A DNA stretch of 64,000 nt from an uncultured beta proteobacterium (GTDB lineage: Bacteria > Pseudomonadota > Gammaproteobacteria > Burkholderiales > Rhodocyclaceae). The first letter of the stretch is position 1. The number at the start of each line of letters is the position of its first letter. Positions 31,607 through 43,853 of this stretch are shown here, piece by piece. The stretch lies in the NCBI GenBank assembly GCA_903908065.1, contig CAIVQO010000070.1, positions 1 to 64,000 on the forward strand, read 5' to 3'. The notes beneath the pieces were generated by a model, which worked only from the letters and a program-made list of their open reading frames with translations, was not told the DNA's origin and did not search any database. The position numbers and the translations under genes were made by a program.

Positions 31607-32005
31607 ATGAACAAGCTGATCGCCGTCGCCCTGTCCACCCTGTTTGCCACCGGTGTGGCCCTGGCCCAGGCTCCCGCCGCCAAACCGGCGGAAGCGGCCA
31701 AGCCCGCTGCGGCTGCCCCTGCTGCCAAGCCCGCCGAGGCCGCCAAGCCGGCGGCCGCCGCCCCGTCCGCACCCGCCGCCAAAGCTGCCGCGGGCGACTG
31801 CGAAGCCAAGGCCGTGGGCAAGGACGGCAAGCCGCTCGCCGGCGCCGCCAAGACGGCCTTCATGAAGAAGTGCGAAGGTGGCGCAAAGCCTGCCGCCAGC
31901 GCGGATTGCGAAGCCAAGGCCGTGAGCAAGGACGGCAAGCCGCTGGCCGGCGCCGCCAAGGCCGCTTCGATCAAGAAGTGCGAGAAGGACGCCAAGGCCA
32001 AGTAA
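31607..32005 (+). CDS. Secreted protein with Ala/Pro/Lys-rich segment and two PsiF-like repeats
   Basis: Signal peptide MNKLIAVALSTLFATGVALA; repeats DCEAKAVGKDGKPLAGAAKTAFMKKCEGG and DCEAKAVSKDGKPLAGAAKAASIKKCEKD. Confidence 0.8.
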   Translation: MNKLIAVALSTLFATGVALAQAPAAKPAEAAKPAAAAPAAKPAEAAKPAAAAPSAPAAKAAAGDCEAKAVGKDGKPLAGAAKTAFMKKCEGGAKPAASADCEAKAVSKDGKPLAGAAKAASIKKCEKDAKAK

Positions 32006-32027
32006 CTCGGCCGGAAGCCAGCCAGGA

Positions 32028-32053
32028 ACGCCGGCCCCGCGCCGGCGTTTTTT
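32028..32053 (+). terminator. Rho-independent terminator ACGCCGGC-CCCGC-GCCGGCGT-TTTTT
   Basis: 8-bp perfect stem followed by T-run, just after the PsiF-like gene. Confidence 0.85.
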
Positions 32054-32111
32054 CGTCTGCCGCTGGACGCCGCAAACGGTAACCGGAGGAGCCGGCGCTA
32101 CAATCGCCGGC

Positions 32112-32348
32112 ATGGACAAGCCCACCGATTCCCCTCCCCAATACGAGCCCGGCGGCGACCGCATCATGATCGTCATCGCGGTCATCGTCGTCACCGCGCT
32201 GGCCGGCATGGCCTGGAGCTTCTTTTCGCGCCAGAGCGCGCCGAGCGACGCCCCCGGCATCAAGTCGCGCCATCTGCCGCCATCGGAACGCCCCGCGCCC
32301 GACAAAACCACCGTAGCACCAGCGCCGACTTCCGGAACGCCGAAGTAA
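32112..32348 (+). CDS. Small single-TM hypothetical protein
   Basis: IMIVIAVIVVTALAGMAWSFF hydrophobic segment, 78 aa. Confidence 0.55.
   Translation: MDKPTDSPPQYEPGGDRIMIVIAVIVVTALAGMAWSFFSRQSAPSDAPGIKSRHLPPSERPAPDKTTVAPAPTSGTPK
32310..32331 (+). repeat. Dispersed motif copy ACCGTAGCACCAGCGCCGACTT
   Basis: 18/22 with perfect 12-bp core, at the 3' end of a small ORF. Confidence 0.65.
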
Positions 32349-32352
32349 AACC

Positions 32353-32387
32353 CTATGCAACGGCTTGCATTGCAAATCGTTGCATAG
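32353..32387. promoter_or_regulatory. Nested palindromes upstream of the PadR gene (CTATGCAACG ... CGTTGCATAG; ATGCAA-CGGC-TTGCAT; TGCAA-ATCG-TTGCA)
   Basis: Read directly; 10-bp outer arms perfect, inner arms perfect. Confidence 0.7.
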
Positions 32388-32400
32388 TATTGTGCAGGGC

Positions 32401-34997
<2,597 letters not shown>

Positions 34998-35006
34998 AGC
35001 ACCGGT

Positions 35007-36251
35007 TCAGGCTTCGATATTCAGAAAGGCCGCGCTGACACCGTAGTTGGCGCGGCTGGCCTTGATCTCCTGCCGCGCAATGGCGCGCAGGTGCACCTGG
35101 TCCGGCCCGTCGGCGATGCGCAGGAAACGGCCGTGGCCCCACAGGTCAACCAGCGGCGTGTCGGGCGACAGGCCCATGGCGCCGAAGGCCTGCATGGCGC
35201 GGTCGATGATGCGCGTCTGCATGCGCGGCACCACGGCCTTGATCATGGCGATCTCGCGTTGCGCCGCCTTGGCGCCGACGCGGTCGATCATCCACGCCGT
35301 CTTCAGCACCAGCAGGCGCGCCTGCTCCAGCTCGCAACGCGACTCGGCGATCCATTCCGCGACCACGCCGTGCTCGTGCAGGTACTTGCCGAAGGTCTTG
35401 CGCTCCTGCACGCGCTCGCACATCAGGCGCAGGGCCAGCTCGCTCTGGCCGATGCTGCGCATGCAGTGGTGGATGCGCCCCGGGCCGAGGCGGGCCTGGG
35501 CCATGGCGAAGCCTTCTCCCTCGCCGCCCAGCAGGTTGGCGCGCGGCACGCGCACCTGGCGGAACAGCAGCTCACAATGGCCGTCCGGCGCGACGTGGTT
35601 CATCACGCTGATGTTGCGCACCACGCTCACGCCGGGCGCGTCCATTGGCACCAGCACCATGCTCTGGCGGCGATGGGTTTCCGCATCGGGGTCGGTCACG
35701 CCCATGACGATCGCGAGCTTGCAATTGGGATGTGCGGCGCCGGTGATGAACCACTTGCGGCCGCTGATCACGTAGTCGTCGCCGTCGCGCTCGATCACCG
35801 TCGCGATGTTGGTGGCGTCCGATGAGGCGACGTCGGGCTCGGTCATGGCGAAGCAGGAGCGGATCTCGCCTGCCAGCAGCGGCTTCAGCCACTGCGCGTA
35901 CTGCGCCGGGCTGGAGAACAGGTGCAGTAGTTCCATGTTGCCGGTGTCCGGCGCGCTGCAGTTGAAGACTTCGGAGGCCCAGGGCAGCTGGCCCATGATT
36001 TCGGCCAACGGCGCGTAATCCAGGTTGGATAATCCGCGCCCCGGCTCGTCCGGCCGCAGGTGGGGCAGGAACAGGTTCCACAGGCCCTCGGCGCGGGCCA
36101 GGGCCTTGAGGTCGGCCATGAAGGACACGGGGTAGGTCCCGGCTGCGACTTCCTTGAGCCAGAGCCGGTTGCGCGGCACCACGTGGCTGTCCATGAAGTC
36201 GCGCAGGCGGCGTTGCAGTACCAGCGCGTCGGGGGTGAATGCGAAGTCCAT
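35007..36251 (-). CDS. Acyl-CoA dehydrogenase
   Basis: 415 aa; CFAMTEPDVASSDATNI, GGEGEGFAMAQARLGPGRIHHCMRSIG. Confidence 0.93.
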   Translation of the reverse strand: MDFAFTPDALVLQRRLRDFMDSHVVPRNRLWLKEVAAGTYPVSFMADLKALARAEGLWNLFLPHLRPDEPGRGLSNLDYAPLAEIMGQLPWASEVFNCSAPDTGNMELLHLFSSPAQYAQWLKPLLAGEIRSCFAMTEPDVASSDATNIATVIERDGDDYVISGRKWFITGAAHPNCKLAIVMGVTDPDAETHRRQSMVLVPMDAPGVSVVRNISVMNHVAPDGHCELLFRQVRVPRANLLGGEGEGFAMAQARLGPGRIHHCMRSIGQSELALRLMCERVQERKTFGKYLHEHGVVAEWIAESRCELEQARLLVLKTAWMIDRVGAKAAQREIAMIKAVVPRMQTRIIDRAMQAFGAMGLSPDTPLVDLWGHGRFLRIADGPDQVHLRAIARQEIKASRANYGVSAAFLNIEA

Positions 36252-36371
36252 GCGGGTTCTCCCAGTAGTCTCGATCCGGCGCCAGAAGCGCCGCAAGCCG
36301 CCACCCTACGCCGCGCGCTATACTGAATACAGTGCATTGTTTGCATCACCATATATCAGTGCCACGAATAG

Positions 36372-37316
36372 ATGAATCCGCTCGCCCGCGCCGACCTCAA
36401 CCTCTTCGTCGTCTTCGATACCATCCTGCGCGAAGGCAGCATCAGCGCCGCCAGCCGGCGGCTCAACCTGTCGCAGCCGGCCGTCAGCCACGCCCTGGCG
36501 CGCCTGCGCGAACAGCTCGGCGACCCGCTGTTCCAGCGCCAGGGCCGCGGCATGGTGCCCACCCCGCGCGCGCGCGCCATGGCCGGCACGCTGCGCGATG
36601 CTCTGGATTCGCTCTCCGGGCTGCTGCAGGGCGCCGCCGGATTCGACCCGGCCAGCAGCCGCCGCCGCTTCACGCTGGCGGTGCGCGACGTGATGGAGGC
36701 GGTGCTGATTCCACCGCTGGTGAAACGCATCCTCAAGGCCGCGCCCGGCGTCGAACTGGTCTCCACGCGGGTGGACCGACGCCGCCTCGAATCCGAATTG
36801 CGCGGCGGCGGCATCGACCTAGCGATCGACGTGCTGCTGCCCACCTCGGCGGCGGTCAGCCGCGAGCCGCTGCTCGCCGAACCCCTGGCCATCGTCGCCC
36901 GCCACGACCATCCGGCGCTGCGGCGCCGGCCCGACCTGGCCACCTACCTCGCCCAGGGCCACATCCAGATTTCCTCGCGCCGCGCCGGGCCGGGGCTGGA
37001 GGACATGGTGCTGGCGCGCATGGGCCTGGCGCGCGACATCCGCCTGCGCTGCCAGCACTACGCCACCGCCTGCCAGGTCGCCGCCGCCAGCGACCTGCTG
37101 GCGACGCTGCCGGCGCGCTTCGCCCGCCTCGCCGCGGCGCCCTACCCGACCCGCATCCATCCTCTACCGCTGGCCGATGCCCGGCTGGAACTCTTCCTCT
37201 ACGGCCAGGCCGGCGCCGAGCTCGACCCGGCCGTGCTCTGGCTGCGCCAGACCTGCCGGGCTATCATGGCTCCCCGCGCCGCCGCCCGGCAGGCGCCCGC
37301 GAGAGCCACGCCATGA
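36372..37316 (+). CDS. LysR-family regulator
   Basis: ADLNLFVVFDTILREGSISAASRRLNLSQPAVSHALARLREQLGDPLFQR. Confidence 0.95.
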   Translation: MNPLARADLNLFVVFDTILREGSISAASRRLNLSQPAVSHALARLREQLGDPLFQRQGRGMVPTPRARAMAGTLRDALDSLSGLLQGAAGFDPASSRRRFTLAVRDVMEAVLIPPLVKRILKAAPGVELVSTRVDRRRLESELRGGGIDLAIDVLLPTSAAVSREPLLAEPLAIVARHDHPALRRRPDLATYLAQGHIQISSRRAGPGLEDMVLARMGLARDIRLRCQHYATACQVAAASDLLATLPARFARLAAAPYPTRIHPLPLADARLELFLYGQAGAELDPAVLWLRQTCRAIMAPRAAARQAPARATP

Positions 37317-38383
37317 GCCAGCCCCCGTCCGCTGCGCCGCCGCGCGAGGACATCCCCTTCGATGCGATGGTCGAGCAGTCGCTGGTCGGCATCTACGTGA
37401 TCCAGGACGAGGTCGTCCAGTATGCCAACGCGGTTTTCGCCGGGCTCACCGGGCACACGCCGGCCGAGATCGTCGGCATGCACATCCGCGACCTGACGCC
37501 GCCCTGGCGTTCCGAGGAGAACCTGCAACGCATCCGCCAGCGCGTCTCGGGCGAGGTGCCGAGCATGCGCTTCCGCACCCAGGGCTGGCACAAGGACGGC
37601 TACCCGGTGGATGTCGAGGTGCATGGCAGCCGCGTCATGTTCCGCGGCCGGCCGGCGGTGGCCGGCGTCGCCGTCAGCATCGCCGAGAACGTGCGCTACG
37701 AGCACGACCTGCTGCATTCGCGCGAGCAACTGCGCGCACTCGCCGCCAGCATCAACGAAGACCGCGAGCGCCAGCGCCGCCACATGGCGCGCGAGCTGCA
37801 CGACGTGCTGGGTGGCATCCTCACCTCGATCAAGCTCGACGCGGCGCGCATGCGGCGGCGGCTGGACCGCGACGAGAACCGCGAGATCGCCGACGGCATC
37901 GTCGACCTTGCCAGCAACGCCATCGAGGCGGTGCGCCAGATGTCGGAAAGCCTGCATCCCAGCCTGCTCGACCACCTCGGCCTGGTGCCGGCGGTGACGC
38001 GCCAGCTGGAGCTGTTCGCTGCACGCCACGGCATCGAATGCGGCATCGACGCCACCGCCTCGCCGCTGCCGATCAACGCCGCGCAAGGCATCGCCGCCTA
38101 TCGCATCGTGCAGGAAGCCCTGACCAACATCGCGCGCCACGCCTCGGCGACGCGGGTGCAGGTGGCGATCCGCCTCGATGGCCGCGTGCTGCACCTGGCC
38201 ATCGCCGACAACGGACGCGGCATCCTGCCGGCCGAACTGGAGCAGCCCTCGATCGGGCTGGTCGGCATGCGCGAGCGCGCGCGCGAGGTCGGCGGCCACC
38301 TCGAGATCTCGCCCGGGCTGGACGGCGGCACCGTGCTGCGTCTGATGCTGCCCCCCGCCGAGGAAAGGCCAATCCATGATTGA
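37313..38383 (+). CDS. Soluble PAS-domain sensor histidine kinase (NarX/HisKA_3 type)
   Basis: PAS VEQSLVGIYVIQDEVVQYANAVFAGLTGHTPAEIVG; RRHMARELHDVLGGILTSIKLD; HATPase IADNGRGI; no TM segment. Confidence 0.92.
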   Translation: MSQPPSAAPPREDIPFDAMVEQSLVGIYVIQDEVVQYANAVFAGLTGHTPAEIVGMHIRDLTPPWRSEENLQRIRQRVSGEVPSMRFRTQGWHKDGYPVDVEVHGSRVMFRGRPAVAGVAVSIAENVRYEHDLLHSREQLRALAASINEDRERQRRHMARELHDVLGGILTSIKLDAARMRRRLDRDENREIADGIVDLASNAIEAVRQMSESLHPSLLDHLGLVPAVTRQLELFAARHGIECGIDATASPLPINAAQGIAAYRIVQEALTNIARHASATRVQVAIRLDGRVLHLAIADNGRGILPAELEQPSIGLVGMRERAREVGGHLEISPGLDGGTVLRLMLPPAEERPIHD

Positions 38384-39017
38384 AGTGCTGGTGGTCGACG
38401 ACCACACCATTTTCCGCTCCGGCCTGCGCCGCCTGCTGGCCGACGAGGCCGACATGCGGGTGGTCGAGGAAGCCGGGAATGCCGGCGATGCGATGCAGGC
38501 GCTGCGGCGGCGGCGTTTCGACATGGTGATGCTGGACATCAACATGAAGGGCCGCAGCGGCCTGGAGATGCTCAAGCTGCTGCGCCAGGACCTGCCCGCC
38601 CTGCCGGTGCTGATGGTGTCGATGTATCCCGAGGAACAGTTCGCCAAGGCCGCGCTGGAGGCCGGCGCCAATGGCTACGTGACCAAGGATGCCGAACCCG
38701 GCGACCTGCTGGCCGCGATCCGCAACGTGGCCCAGGGCGGCAAGTGGCTGAGTCCGGAATTCGTCGCCCGTCGCCGTCGCGCCAGCGCCGACTTTTCAGC
38801 GATCGACGATTCGCCGCCGCACTTCAAGTTGTCGGCTCGCGAGCTGCAGATCCTGCTGGCCATCGTTGCCGGCAAGTCGCTGACCGACATCGGCGCCGAA
38901 CTCTTCCTCAGCGTCAAGACGGTGTCGACCTACCGCGGCCGCATCCTCGACAAGCTCGGCCTCGAAAGCAATCCCGAGCTGGTGCGCTACGCCATGCAGC
39001 ACTCGCTGCTGGACTGA
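38376..39017 (+). CDS. NarL/LuxR-type response regulator
   Basis: VLVVDDHTIFRSGLRRLL ... MLDINMKGRSGLEML; LuxR HTH LSARELQILLAIVAGKSLTDIGAELFLSVKTVSTYRGRIL. Confidence 0.95.
   Translation: MIEVLVVDDHTIFRSGLRRLLADEADMRVVEEAGNAGDAMQALRRRRFDMVMLDINMKGRSGLEMLKLLRQDLPALPVLMVSMYPEEQFAKAALEAGANGYVTKDAEPGDLLAAIRNVAQGGKWLSPEFVARRRRASADFSAIDDSPPHFKLSARELQILLAIVAGKSLTDIGAELFLSVKTVSTYRGRILDKLGLESNPELVRYAMQHSLLD
38773..38794 (+). repeat. Dispersed motif copy GCCGTCGCGCCAGCGCCGACTT
   Basis: 20/22, inside the response regulator gene. Confidence 0.75.
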
Positions 39018-40048
39018 GCCAGGCGCCAGCCCAGTTCGGCCATCACCGGCGCCATGCGGCCGAAGTCGGCGGCGCGTACATGCGACGCCGTGCCATCGAG
39101 CGAACGGCGCAGGACGCCCTGGAAGATGCCAGCCAGGCGAAAGCAGTTGAAGGCCAGGTAGAAATTCCATTCGCTGCCGATCTCTATGCCGCGCCGGGTG
39201 GCATAGGCCTGCCGGTATTCGGCCTCCGCCGGCAGGCCCAGGGCATCGAGGTCGAGCCCGGCCAGGCCGTGCAGCAGGCCCGGTGCGGTATGCCAGGGCA
39301 AGCAGTGGTAGGCGAAGTCGGCCAGCGGGTCGCCGAGGGTGGACAGCTCCCAGTCGAGCACCGCCACGACGCGGGGCTCGCTGGCATCGAAGATCAGGTT
39401 GTCGAGCTTGAAGTCGCCGTGCAGCAGGCAAAGCCGGGTGCTGGCCGTCGGCAACGCCGTCGGCAGCCAGGCGATAAGGCTTTCCATCGCTTCGATGCGC
39501 TGGGTTTCCGCGAGGCGGTATTGCCGGGTCCAGCGCGCGATCTGGCGCGGCAGGTAGTCCTGCGCCGGCCCGTGGTCGCCGAGGCCGGCGGCCACGGGAT
39601 CGATCGCATGCAGCGCCGCGATCACCCGGTTGGCTTCGTCGAAGATGGCGCGGCGTTCGTCGCGGCCCATGCCGGGCAGGTCGTTCTCGGCGAAGCAGCG
39701 GCCGGGCACGTGGCCCATGACATAGAAGACCCGGCCGATCACGGACTCGTCGGCACACAACGCAAAAGTCGGCGCCAGCGGCACGGCGCTGCCGGCCAGC
39801 GCCTGCATGACGCGGAACTCGCGCTCGATGGCATGTGCCGAGGGCGGCAGCTCGGCGGCCGGCGCCGGTTTGCAGCGCACCACGTAGTCGCCGCTACTGG
39901 CGCGCGCCAGGTAGGTGGGGTTGGACTGTCCGCCGGCGAACTTGGAAAGCTGCAGCGGGCCGCGAAAGCCCGCCACGTGGGCCGCCATCCAGGCCGCCAG
40001 CGCCGCCGCGTCGGGCGTCGCGGCGACCGCTGGCGGCTCGGCGCTCAC
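38987..40048 (-). CDS. Phosphotransferase (APH/choline kinase-like) family protein
   Basis: LLHGDFKLDNLIFDASEPRVVAVLDWELSTLGDPLADFAY; GTG start inferred, overlaps upstream stop. Confidence 0.88.
   Translation of the reverse strand: MSAEPPAVAATPDAAALAAWMAAHVAGFRGPLQLSKFAGGQSNPTYLARASSGDYVVRCKPAPAAELPPSAHAIEREFRVMQALAGSAVPLAPTFALCADESVIGRVFYVMGHVPGRCFAENDLPGMGRDERRAIFDEANRVIAALHAIDPVAAGLGDHGPAQDYLPRQIARWTRQYRLAETQRIEAMESLIAWLPTALPTASTRLCLLHGDFKLDNLIFDASEPRVVAVLDWELSTLGDPLADFAYHCLPWHTAPGLLHGLAGLDLDALGLPAEAEYRQAYATRRGIEIGSEWNFYLAFNCFRLAGIFQGVLRRSLDGTASHVRAADFGRMAPVMAELGWRLAQSSSECCMA
39766..39787 (-). repeat. Dispersed motif copy GCCGTGCCGCTGGCGCCGACTT
   Basis: 19/22, inside the phosphotransferase gene. 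Confidence 0.6.
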
Positions 40049-41190
40049 TTGCCGGCGAGCAGCTTGAAGGCGCCGTTTTCCACGCGCAGCAGCACACGGG
40101 CGCGCGCGTCGTGGCCGAAGTGGTCGGTCGGCGAGTAGTTGATGATGCCGTGCGCCGCGGCCACGTTCTTCTCCGACTCGATCGCGTCGCGCAAGGCCTG
40201 GCGGAACTCCGGCGTGCCCGGCTTGGCCTTCTTCAGCGCGACGGGCACCGCCTGCTGCAGCACCAGGATGGCATCCCACAGGTGGGCGCCCTGCGGCGCC
40301 ATGGTGTTGGCGCCATGGAGTTCCTCGTAGCGCTTGACGTACTCGGTGGCGACCTTCTTCGAGGGGTAGCTGTCCGGCAGCTGGTTCCAGGCCAGGACCG
40401 GGCCGGCGACGAAGATCGCGCCTTCCATGGCCTTGCCGCCGAGGCGCAGGGCATCGCGGTTGGCGGCGCCGTGGGTCTGGTAGATCTGGCCCTTGTAGCC
40501 GCGATCGGTCAGCGCCAGGTGGGCCATCGAGCCGGCGCCGGCGCCGCCGACGACCAGCACCGCGTCGGGCTTGGCGCCCATCAGCTTGAGCGCCTGCGGC
40601 GTAGCCGAGGTGTCGCTGCGATTGAAGCGCTCGACGCCGACCACCTTGATGCCCAGCGGCTCGCCGAACTTGGTGATCTCGCGCAGGTAGACCTCGCCGT
40701 AGGGATCGGCCTGGGCGAACACGCCCATCGCCTTGTAACCCTGCGCCGCGGCGTGCTCGGCAATGGCTTTGGCCATCAGCGCGATGTGCTGCGGGAAACA
40801 AAAGGTCCAGGCCATGCGCTCGCCTTCCAGGTCATGCGGCGTCAGCGCCAGCAACGGCGTCTTCGTCTCCAGCGCGATGCCCATCAGGGGCACGGTGTTG
40901 GGCGTGATCGAGGAGCCGACCAGCACGTCGACCTTGTCTTCCAGGGTCAGCTTGCGGCCGTTCTTGGTGGCCTGGGTCGGATCGGTGGCATCGTCGAGCG
41001 CGATGTAGGTCACTTTCTCGCCGGCGATGGTGGCGGGCAGCAGCGGCACGGTGTTCTTCTGCGGCTGGCCCAGCGGCGAACCGTTGCCGGTGGCGGATAC
41101 CGTGATGCCGACCTTGATCTCGGCCTGTGCGGGGGCGCCGCAGGCGAGGGACATGGCCGCCAGCAGGGCGGCGATCATTCTGGATTTCAT
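40045..41190 (-). CDS. Branched-chain amino-acid-type ABC transporter substrate-binding protein
   Basis: Signal peptide; EIKVGITVSATGNGSPLGQPQKNTVPLLP, periplasmic binding fold type I. Confidence 0.9.
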   Translation of the reverse strand: MKSRMIAALLAAMSLACGAPAQAEIKVGITVSATGNGSPLGQPQKNTVPLLPATIAGEKVTYIALDDATDPTQATKNGRKLTLEDKVDVLVGSSITPNTVPLMGIALETKTPLLALTPHDLEGERMAWTFCFPQHIALMAKAIAEHAAAQGYKAMGVFAQADPYGEVYLREITKFGEPLGIKVVGVERFNRSDTSATPQALKLMGAKPDAVLVVGGAGAGSMAHLALTDRGYKGQIYQTHGAANRDALRLGGKAMEGAIFVAGPVLAWNQLPDSYPSKKVATEYVKRYEELHGANTMAPQGAHLWDAILVLQQAVPVALKKAKPGTPEFRQALRDAIESEKNVAAAHGIINYSPTDHFGHDARARVLLRVENGAFKLLAGK

Positions 41191-41373
41191 TGCGTCCTCC
41201 TCGTTGGAATGGTTGGGGCGGAGCCGATTCTAGGGAGGTGACCGGTGGCGTAAATGGCGTTCCGGCGACTTCGGAAATGCCCTACAGCAAGTTCAGAAAT
41301 TTCCGACACGGGCGTCAGGGGCGATTCTTTAGAGTGGCCTGCATCGAAGCTGACCGATCCGGAGAACTGATCC

Positions 41374-43038
41374 ATGCCGTCCCCGAAACCCTGGCTCGCC
41401 CACTACCCGGCGGGCGTGCCCAAACTCGCCGAACCACTTGCCGCCGACGCCCTCGGCCTGTTTCGCGCCGCCGTGGCAACCGCGCCGGAACGCGATGCCC
41501 TGCGCTATTTCGACCGCCGCATCAGCCACGCCGAACTTGACCGCCTCAGCGACAGCCTTGCCGTAGCACTCGCCAGCCGGGGCTTCGGTGTCGGCGACCG
41601 CCTGGCGCTCTACCTGCAGAACCAGCCAAGCTTTCCGATCGCCACCCTGGCGGCCTGGAAACTGGGCGGCATCGTCGTCACCATCAATCCGATGAACCGC
41701 GAATTCGAGCTGGCCAAGCTGCTCGACGACGCTCGCCCGAAAGCGCTGATCTGCCTCGCCGGCCTGGCCGAGGACATCCTGCCGCGCCTGCCGGAGGGCA
41801 CGCACCGTCCGGACATCCTGCTCTGGTCGGGGGAACACGACTGGCAGACCCGCGACGATCCGCGCATCTTTGCCGCGCTTCCGCGTCGCGAAGCCTTGGC
41901 CGCCGACAGCCTGATGCGCTGCATCGACGACTTTGCCGGCCGGAAGCCGCCGCACCATGTGCCGTCAGGCGGCGACATCGCCTTCATCGTCTACACCTCG
42001 GGCACCACCGGCCTGCCCAAGGGCGCTTGCATCAGCCACGACAACCTGGTCCGCATCAGCGCCGCACACCGTGCCTGGTACGCGCTGGCCGACGGGACGC
42101 CGCTGCTCTGCGCGGCGCCCTTGTTCCACATCACCGGCCTGGCCGGCCACATGGTGCTCGCCTGGTGCCTGGCCGGGCCGCTGGTGCTGTGCTACCGCTT
42201 CGACCCCGGCGTTGTGCTCGACGCCATCGCCGAACATCAGCCGCGCTGCACCGCCAACGCCATCACCGCCTACATCGCGCTGATGAACCAGCCGGGCATC
42301 GACCCGGCAACGCTGTCCAGCCTCGACACCGTGACCTCGGGCGGCGCTCCCGTCCCGCCCAGCGTGGCGGTACAGGTCGAGCAGAAGCTGGGCTGGCGCA
42401 TCCTCAACGGCTACGGCCTGACCGAGACCACCTCTGGCGTGATCATCATGCCGCGCGGCGCCGGCGGCCGCGTGGATCCGGTATCGGGCGCGCTGTCGGT
42501 CGGCGTACCGATCAGCGGCGTCGATGTCTGGGTGGCCGGCGATGACGGCACGCGGCTGGGACACGACGAGATCGGCGAAATCGTGATCGACGCGCCCATG
42601 GTCGCCGGCGGCTACTGGGGCAAAGCGACTGAGACCGCCGAGTGCATGCGCGCCGATGGCTTTCGCACCGGCGACATCGGCTTCATGGACAGGAACGGCT
42701 GGTTCTACATCGTGGACCGCAAGAAGGACATGATAAATGCATCGGGCTACAAGGTCTGGCCGCGCGAGGTCGAGGACGTGCTGTATGCCCACCCGGCGGT
42801 GCGCGAAGCCGCGGTGGTCGGCGTCGGCGACGCCTATCGCGGCGAGACGGTGAAGGCGGTGCTGAGCCTGCGCGCCGGCCATGTCGCCGGCCGCGACGAA
42901 ATCATCACCTGGTGCCGCGAACGCCTGGCCGCCTACAAGGTGCCGCGCGTGGTCGAGTTCATCGACGAGCTGCCCAAGAACGCCACCGGCAAGGTGCTGC
43001 GCCGCGTCCTGCGCGAAAACGCCACGGCGGCAAGATGA
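41374..43038 (+). CDS. Acyl-CoA synthetase (AMP-forming)
   Basis: FIVYTSGTTGLPKGACISH, GYGLTETTSG, VDRKKDMINASGYKVWPREVEDVLYAHPAV. Confidence 0.95.
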   Translation: MPSPKPWLAHYPAGVPKLAEPLAADALGLFRAAVATAPERDALRYFDRRISHAELDRLSDSLAVALASRGFGVGDRLALYLQNQPSFPIATLAAWKLGGIVVTINPMNREFELAKLLDDARPKALICLAGLAEDILPRLPEGTHRPDILLWSGEHDWQTRDDPRIFAALPRREALAADSLMRCIDDFAGRKPPHHVPSGGDIAFIVYTSGTTGLPKGACISHDNLVRISAAHRAWYALADGTPLLCAAPLFHITGLAGHMVLAWCLAGPLVLCYRFDPGVVLDAIAEHQPRCTANAITAYIALMNQPGIDPATLSSLDTVTSGGAPVPPSVAVQVEQKLGWRILNGYGLTETTSGVIIMPRGAGGRVDPVSGALSVGVPISGVDVWVAGDDGTRLGHDEIGEIVIDAPMVAGGYWGKATETAECMRADGFRTGDIGFMDRNGWFYIVDRKKDMINASGYKVWPREVEDVLYAHPAVREAAVVGVGDAYRGETVKAVLSLRAGHVAGRDEIITWCRERLAAYKVPRVVEFIDELPKNATGKVLRRVLRENATAAR

Positions 43039-43853
43039 GACGCACCGCCGTCATCACCGGCGCCGCCAGCGGCCTGGGCTACGCGTTGGCCAAACGCGCC
43101 GCCGCCGAGAATATGAACCTGGTGCTGGCCGACATCGAGGAGGCGCGCCTGGCAAAGGCCGTCACCGAGCTCGGCGTGGCCCCCGACCATGTACTGACCT
43201 TCGCCGGCGACCTCAGCCAGGAGGCCGTCGTCGCCGGGCTGGCCGACGCCGCCTTCGCCCGCTTCGGCACCGTGCACCTGCTGTGCAACAACGCCGGCGT
43301 GGCGCTGACGCGGCTGATCCGCGAAATGAGCACGGCCGACTGGGAATGGGTGCTGGGCGCCAACCTGTGGAGCGTGATCTTCGGCGTGCAGCACTTCCTG
43401 CCGCGAATGCAGGCGCAGTCCGATACCAGCCACATCGTGAACACCGCCTCGGTCGCCGGCCTGCTTTCGCCGCCCGCAGCGGCGGCCTACAACGTCAGCA
43501 AGCACGGCGTGGTCACGCTTTCGGAAACCCTGTTCCACGAGTTGCGCGCCGAGGGTAGCCGCGTCGGCGTCTCGGTGCTGTGCCCGGCCTGGGTCAAGAC
43601 CGGCATCAACCAGGCCCAGCGCAACCGCCCCGCGCGCTACGGCACGGCCGCCACGGCCGGCGATTTCTCGGCGGCGCAGGAAAGGCAGATCGCCCATGCG
43701 CTCGAGGCGGGCCGCCTCAGTGCCGATGACATTGCCGCTGTCGTGTTCGAGGCAGTGGCCGCAAAGCGCTTCTACGTCATCCCGCACAAGCGCATCAACG
43801 AAGTGGTGCGCCAGCGCTTCGAGGACATCCTGGCCGCGCGCAATCCTAGCTGA
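43035..43853 (+). CDS. Short-chain dehydrogenase/reductase
   Basis: AVITGAASGLGYALAKRAA, LLCNNAGVA, AAAYNVSKHGVV. Confidence 0.93.
   Translation: MRRTAVITGAASGLGYALAKRAAAENMNLVLADIEEARLAKAVTELGVAPDHVLTFAGDLSQEAVVAGLADAAFARFGTVHLLCNNAGVALTRLIREMSTADWEWVLGANLWSVIFGVQHFLPRMQAQSDTSHIVNTASVAGLLSPPAAAAYNVSKHGVVTLSETLFHELRAEGSRVGVSVLCPAWVKTGINQAQRNRPARYGTAATAGDFSAAQERQIAHALEAGRLSADDIAAVVFEAVAAKRFYVIPHKRINEVVRQRFEDILAARNPS

Noticed and set aside
41191-41373. Short dyad TTCCG-N7-CGGAA between the binding-protein and acyl-CoA ligase genes
   Set aside because: Arms of only 5 bp in GC-rich DNA; too weak to call an operator.
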